A stretch of DNA of 64,000 bases, taken from NCBI GenBank assembly GCA_036262035.1, contig DATAJS010000027.1, forward strand, positions 146,434 to 210,433. Direction: 5' to 3'. How positions within the stretch are numbered: the first letter of the stretch is position 1; each line of letters opens with the position of its first letter. Below are positions 62,412-64,000 of the stretch, in pieces. The position numbers and the translations under genes were made by a program. The notes under the pieces were generated by a model, which made no database searches, had not been told where the DNA came from, and saw only the letters and a list, made by a program, of their open reading frames with translations. Source of the stretch: Burkholderiales bacterium (GTDB lineage: Bacteria; Pseudomonadota; Gammaproteobacteria; Burkholderiales; SG8-41).

Positions 62412-63031
62412 ACGCGCCCGCTCCCGCCACTCTGGTGTATGTCGTCGACGATGACGAAGCGATGCGTGATTCGCTTCGCTGGCTGCTCGAATCGACCGGC
62501 TATCGCGTGAGCGCGTACTCGACCGCCGAACGCTTCCTCTCGGCATACAAGCCGGGCATGGCGGCGTGCGTGGTGCTCGACGTGCGCATGCCGGGACTGT
62601 CGGGACTCGAGCTCCAGCAGGAGCTCAACCGCCGCGGCGAGCCCTTGCCGATCATCTTCATCACCGGCCACGGCGACGTGCCGATGGCGGTGAGCGCGGT
62701 GAAGAACGGCGCCTTCCACTTCCTCGAAAAGCCGTTCAAGGACGAGCAGCTGCTCGGACTGATCGAGCAGGCGGCCGTGATGCGCGAACCCGCTGCGACC
62801 GCCGGCGTCCGCGGCCGTTGCGCCGCAGCACGGCTGTCGACGCTGACCCAGCGCGAGCGCGAGGTCATGGATCTGGTCGTCGGAGGCTTGAAAAACAAGC
62901 AGATCGCCGAACAGCTCCGCATCAGCGTCAAGACCGTCGAAGCGCACCGCGCGCGGGCCATGGAGAAGATGGAAGTCAGCAGCGTCGCGGAGCTGGTGAA
63001 AGCGACGCTCGACGCGAAGTCCCGCGCCTAA
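62408..63031 (+). CDS. FixJ/NarL-type response regulator
   Basis: 207 residues. The receiver has YVVDDDEAMRDSLRWLL, the phospho-acceptor in VVLDVRMPGLSG, ITGHGDVPMAV and LEKPFKDE. A LuxR-type helix-turn-helix follows (LTQREREVMDLVVGGLKNKQ, then SVKTVEAHRARAMEKM). This is the FixJ/TodT/StyR arrangement. It is coupled to the kinase by ATGA and precedes the tctBA genes by 255 bases, so it may control that transporter. Confidence 0.92.
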   Translation: MNAPAPATLVYVVDDDEAMRDSLRWLLESTGYRVSAYSTAERFLSAYKPGMAACVVLDVRMPGLSGLELQQELNRRGEPLPIIFITGHGDVPMAVSAVKNGAFHFLEKPFKDEQLLGLIEQAAVMREPAATAGVRGRCAAARLSTLTQREREVMDLVVGGLKNKQIAEQLRISVKTVEAHRARAMEKMEVSSVAELVKATLDAKSRA

Positions 63032-63286
63032 GCGCCTCGAATCCAAGGCGATCTAACCGATTACACGTAGCGCCGGCAGGCGCCTAAGCGCGCCTTTGCG
63101 CCCCTGGCCCGGCCGCAGCATGCTGCGGCGCCGCGAAGGAGCGGGGTGGACTTTTCCGCTGCGCCGCACCGTGGAGTTTTATCCCTTGTACAGGGTTTTT
63201 CCTAATGGCCGTTCGACCGACGGGCCACCTAATATCGCGTTCCGTCGCTCAGCGGCGTCACTATTTCACACAAGTGGAGGGTACTC
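63032..63286. other. Intergenic region before tctB with an 18-base palindrome
   Basis: No gene was found in these 255 bases. GCCGCAGCATGCTGCGGC (63112-63129) is a perfect palindrome without a following T-run, so it is a candidate operator or weak terminator. A good RBS (GGAGG at 63276-63280) lies before tctB. The stretch is less GC-rich near 63175-63205, where a promoter may be. Confidence 0.5.
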
Positions 63287-63763
63287 ATGTCCAGTCATGC
63301 GGAAGCGCGGACGAAGGTCGCGCTACATGACAACAAGAACTTCATGTCGGGCCTGTTCTTCATAGGCACCGGCGCACTCGGCCTGTTCATGGCGCAGGAC
63401 TATCCGATGGGAACCGCGCTGCGCATGGGGCCGGGTTATTTCCCCATCGTGCTGTCGAGCATGATCATCCTGTTCGGCATCTACTGCCTGATCCAGGGCC
63501 TTCTCAAACCCGAACCGCTGCCCGGCAACTGGTCGGTGCGCGCGCTCACCATCCTGCCGATCGCCACGATCATCTTCGGCCTGCTGATGGAGCACGCGGG
63601 ATTCGTCCCGGCGCTGATCGCGCTCGTGCTGGTGTCGGCGTACGCCGGCAAGGAGTTCAAGTTCGTCGAGGTGCTCATCCTCGCGGTCGGCCTCACCATC
63701 GCGTCGTGGGCGCTCTTCATCTGGGGCCTCGGCCTCCCGTATCCGTTGTTCGTGGGGTACTAA
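63287..63763 (+). CDS. tctB: Tripartite tricarboxylate transporter small subunit (TctB)
   Basis: 158 residues with four membrane helices. FMSGLFFIGTGALGLFMAQD, YPMGTALRMGPGYFPIVLS and WALFIWGLGLPYPLF are TctB family signatures. It pairs with TctA, which starts three bases after its stop. A strong RBS decides ATG 63287. No TctC is seen before the window ends; it may lie downstream or one of the orphan receptors in this window may serve it. Confidence 0.92.
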   Translation: MSSHAEARTKVALHDNKNFMSGLFFIGTGALGLFMAQDYPMGTALRMGPGYFPIVLSSMIILFGIYCLIQGLLKPEPLPGNWSVRALTILPIATIIFGLLMEHAGFVPALIALVLVSAYAGKEFKFVEVLILAVGLTIASWALFIWGLGLPYPLFVGY

Positions 63764-63766
63764 GCC

Positions 63767-64000
63767 ATGGAACTATTCAGCAACCTCTATCTCGGGTTTA
63801 CCGTCGCGTTCTCGCTGCAGAACCTGTGGTTCTGCTTCGTGGGCTGCTTCCTCGGAACGCTGATCGGCGTGCTGCCCGGCATCGGACCGCTCGCGACCAT
63901 CGCGATGCTGCTGCCGATCACCTTCAACGTGCCGCCGGTCTCCGCGCTCATCATGCTCGCGGGCATCTACTACGGCGCGCAGTACGGCGGCTCGACCACC
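63767..64000 (+). CDS. tctA: Tripartite tricarboxylate transporter large subunit (TctA), partial
   Basis: The first 78 residues are present; the gene continues beyond the window. FVGCFLGTLIGVLPGIGPLA, IAMLLPITFNVPPVSALIML and AGIYYGAQYGGSTT are conserved TctA motifs, including the GLPG-like substrate signature region. It is the sodium- or proton-coupled permease of the tripartite system. Confidence 0.93.
   Translation, partial: MELFSNLYLGFTVAFSLQNLWFCFVGCFLGTLIGVLPGIGPLATIAMLLPITFNVPPVSALIMLAGIYYGAQYGGSTT

Overview
The window looks like chromosomal DNA of a high-GC betaproteobacterium of Burkholderiales type, probably an uncultured or environmental lineage. Supporting this are several Bug/TctC-type tricarboxylate-binding receptors, a zapB-like/zapA/6S RNA/EVE block, a class V serine-glyoxylate aminotransferase next to a GlcD-type oxidase, and many long palindromic intergenic repeats. 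No tRNA, rRNA, insertion sequence, integrase or CRISPR array was seen.

Region 1 (1-20560, minus strand) is one tightly packed operon for an unusual acidic sugar. Transcription enters at 20560. First comes a cassette resembling KDN synthesis: a KdsC-like phosphatase fused to a GmhA-like isomerase, a short SAF-less NeuB-type synthase, and a CMP-sugar synthetase. Next come four SDR dehydrogenases, a TIM-barrel isomerase and a Gfo/Idh oxidoreductase. A second cassette resembles legionaminic acid synthesis: cytidylyltransferase, NeuB/LegI, NeuC/LegG, a PglD-like acetyltransferase, and a LegC-type aminotransferase carrying CBS domains. Then come a WbpG/HisH/HisF amidination cassette, a CysN-CysC fusion whose GTPase half looks degenerate, a sulfotransferase, a Wzx-like flippase and two unknown proteins. 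The overall picture, by inference, is an amidinated and possibly sulfated nonulosonate glycan.

Region 2 (20713-29375) is the partner lipid-linked glycan and LPS block: a WecA/WbpL-type initiating transferase, a WbpM/CapD-type dehydratase, an O-antigen ligase, two GT2 enzymes and a GT9 heptosyltransferase on plus, and msbA on minus.

Region 3 (29480-33351) holds a BtuB-like receptor under a cobalamin riboswitch, then zapB-like, zapA, 6S RNA with a large palindromic terminator, and an EVE-domain gene.

Region 4 (33356-41358, minus) contains coenzyme F420 biosynthesis (fbiC, fno, cofE, cofD, cofC) with a luciferase-like, potentially F420-dependent oxidoreductase at its head and a TctC receptor and dienelactone hydrolase at its tail.

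Region 5 (41594-64000) is catabolic and transport DNA: a TauE exporter, a TRAP transporter, an amidase, a CaiB-type CoA-transferase, two crotonase paralogues, two TctC receptors, an enolase-superfamily enzyme, a fused DppD-DppF ATPase, a GlcD/GlcF-like oxidase with its GntR regulator, a serine-glyoxylate aminotransferase, a FixL/FixJ-like pair, and the start of a tctBA transporter cut by the window end.

Most co-directional genes overlap by 1-4 bases (ATGA, GTGA, TGATG), so several starts are GTG or TTG. Seven families or copies of long inverted repeats fill the intergenic gaps of regions 2, 4 and 5.
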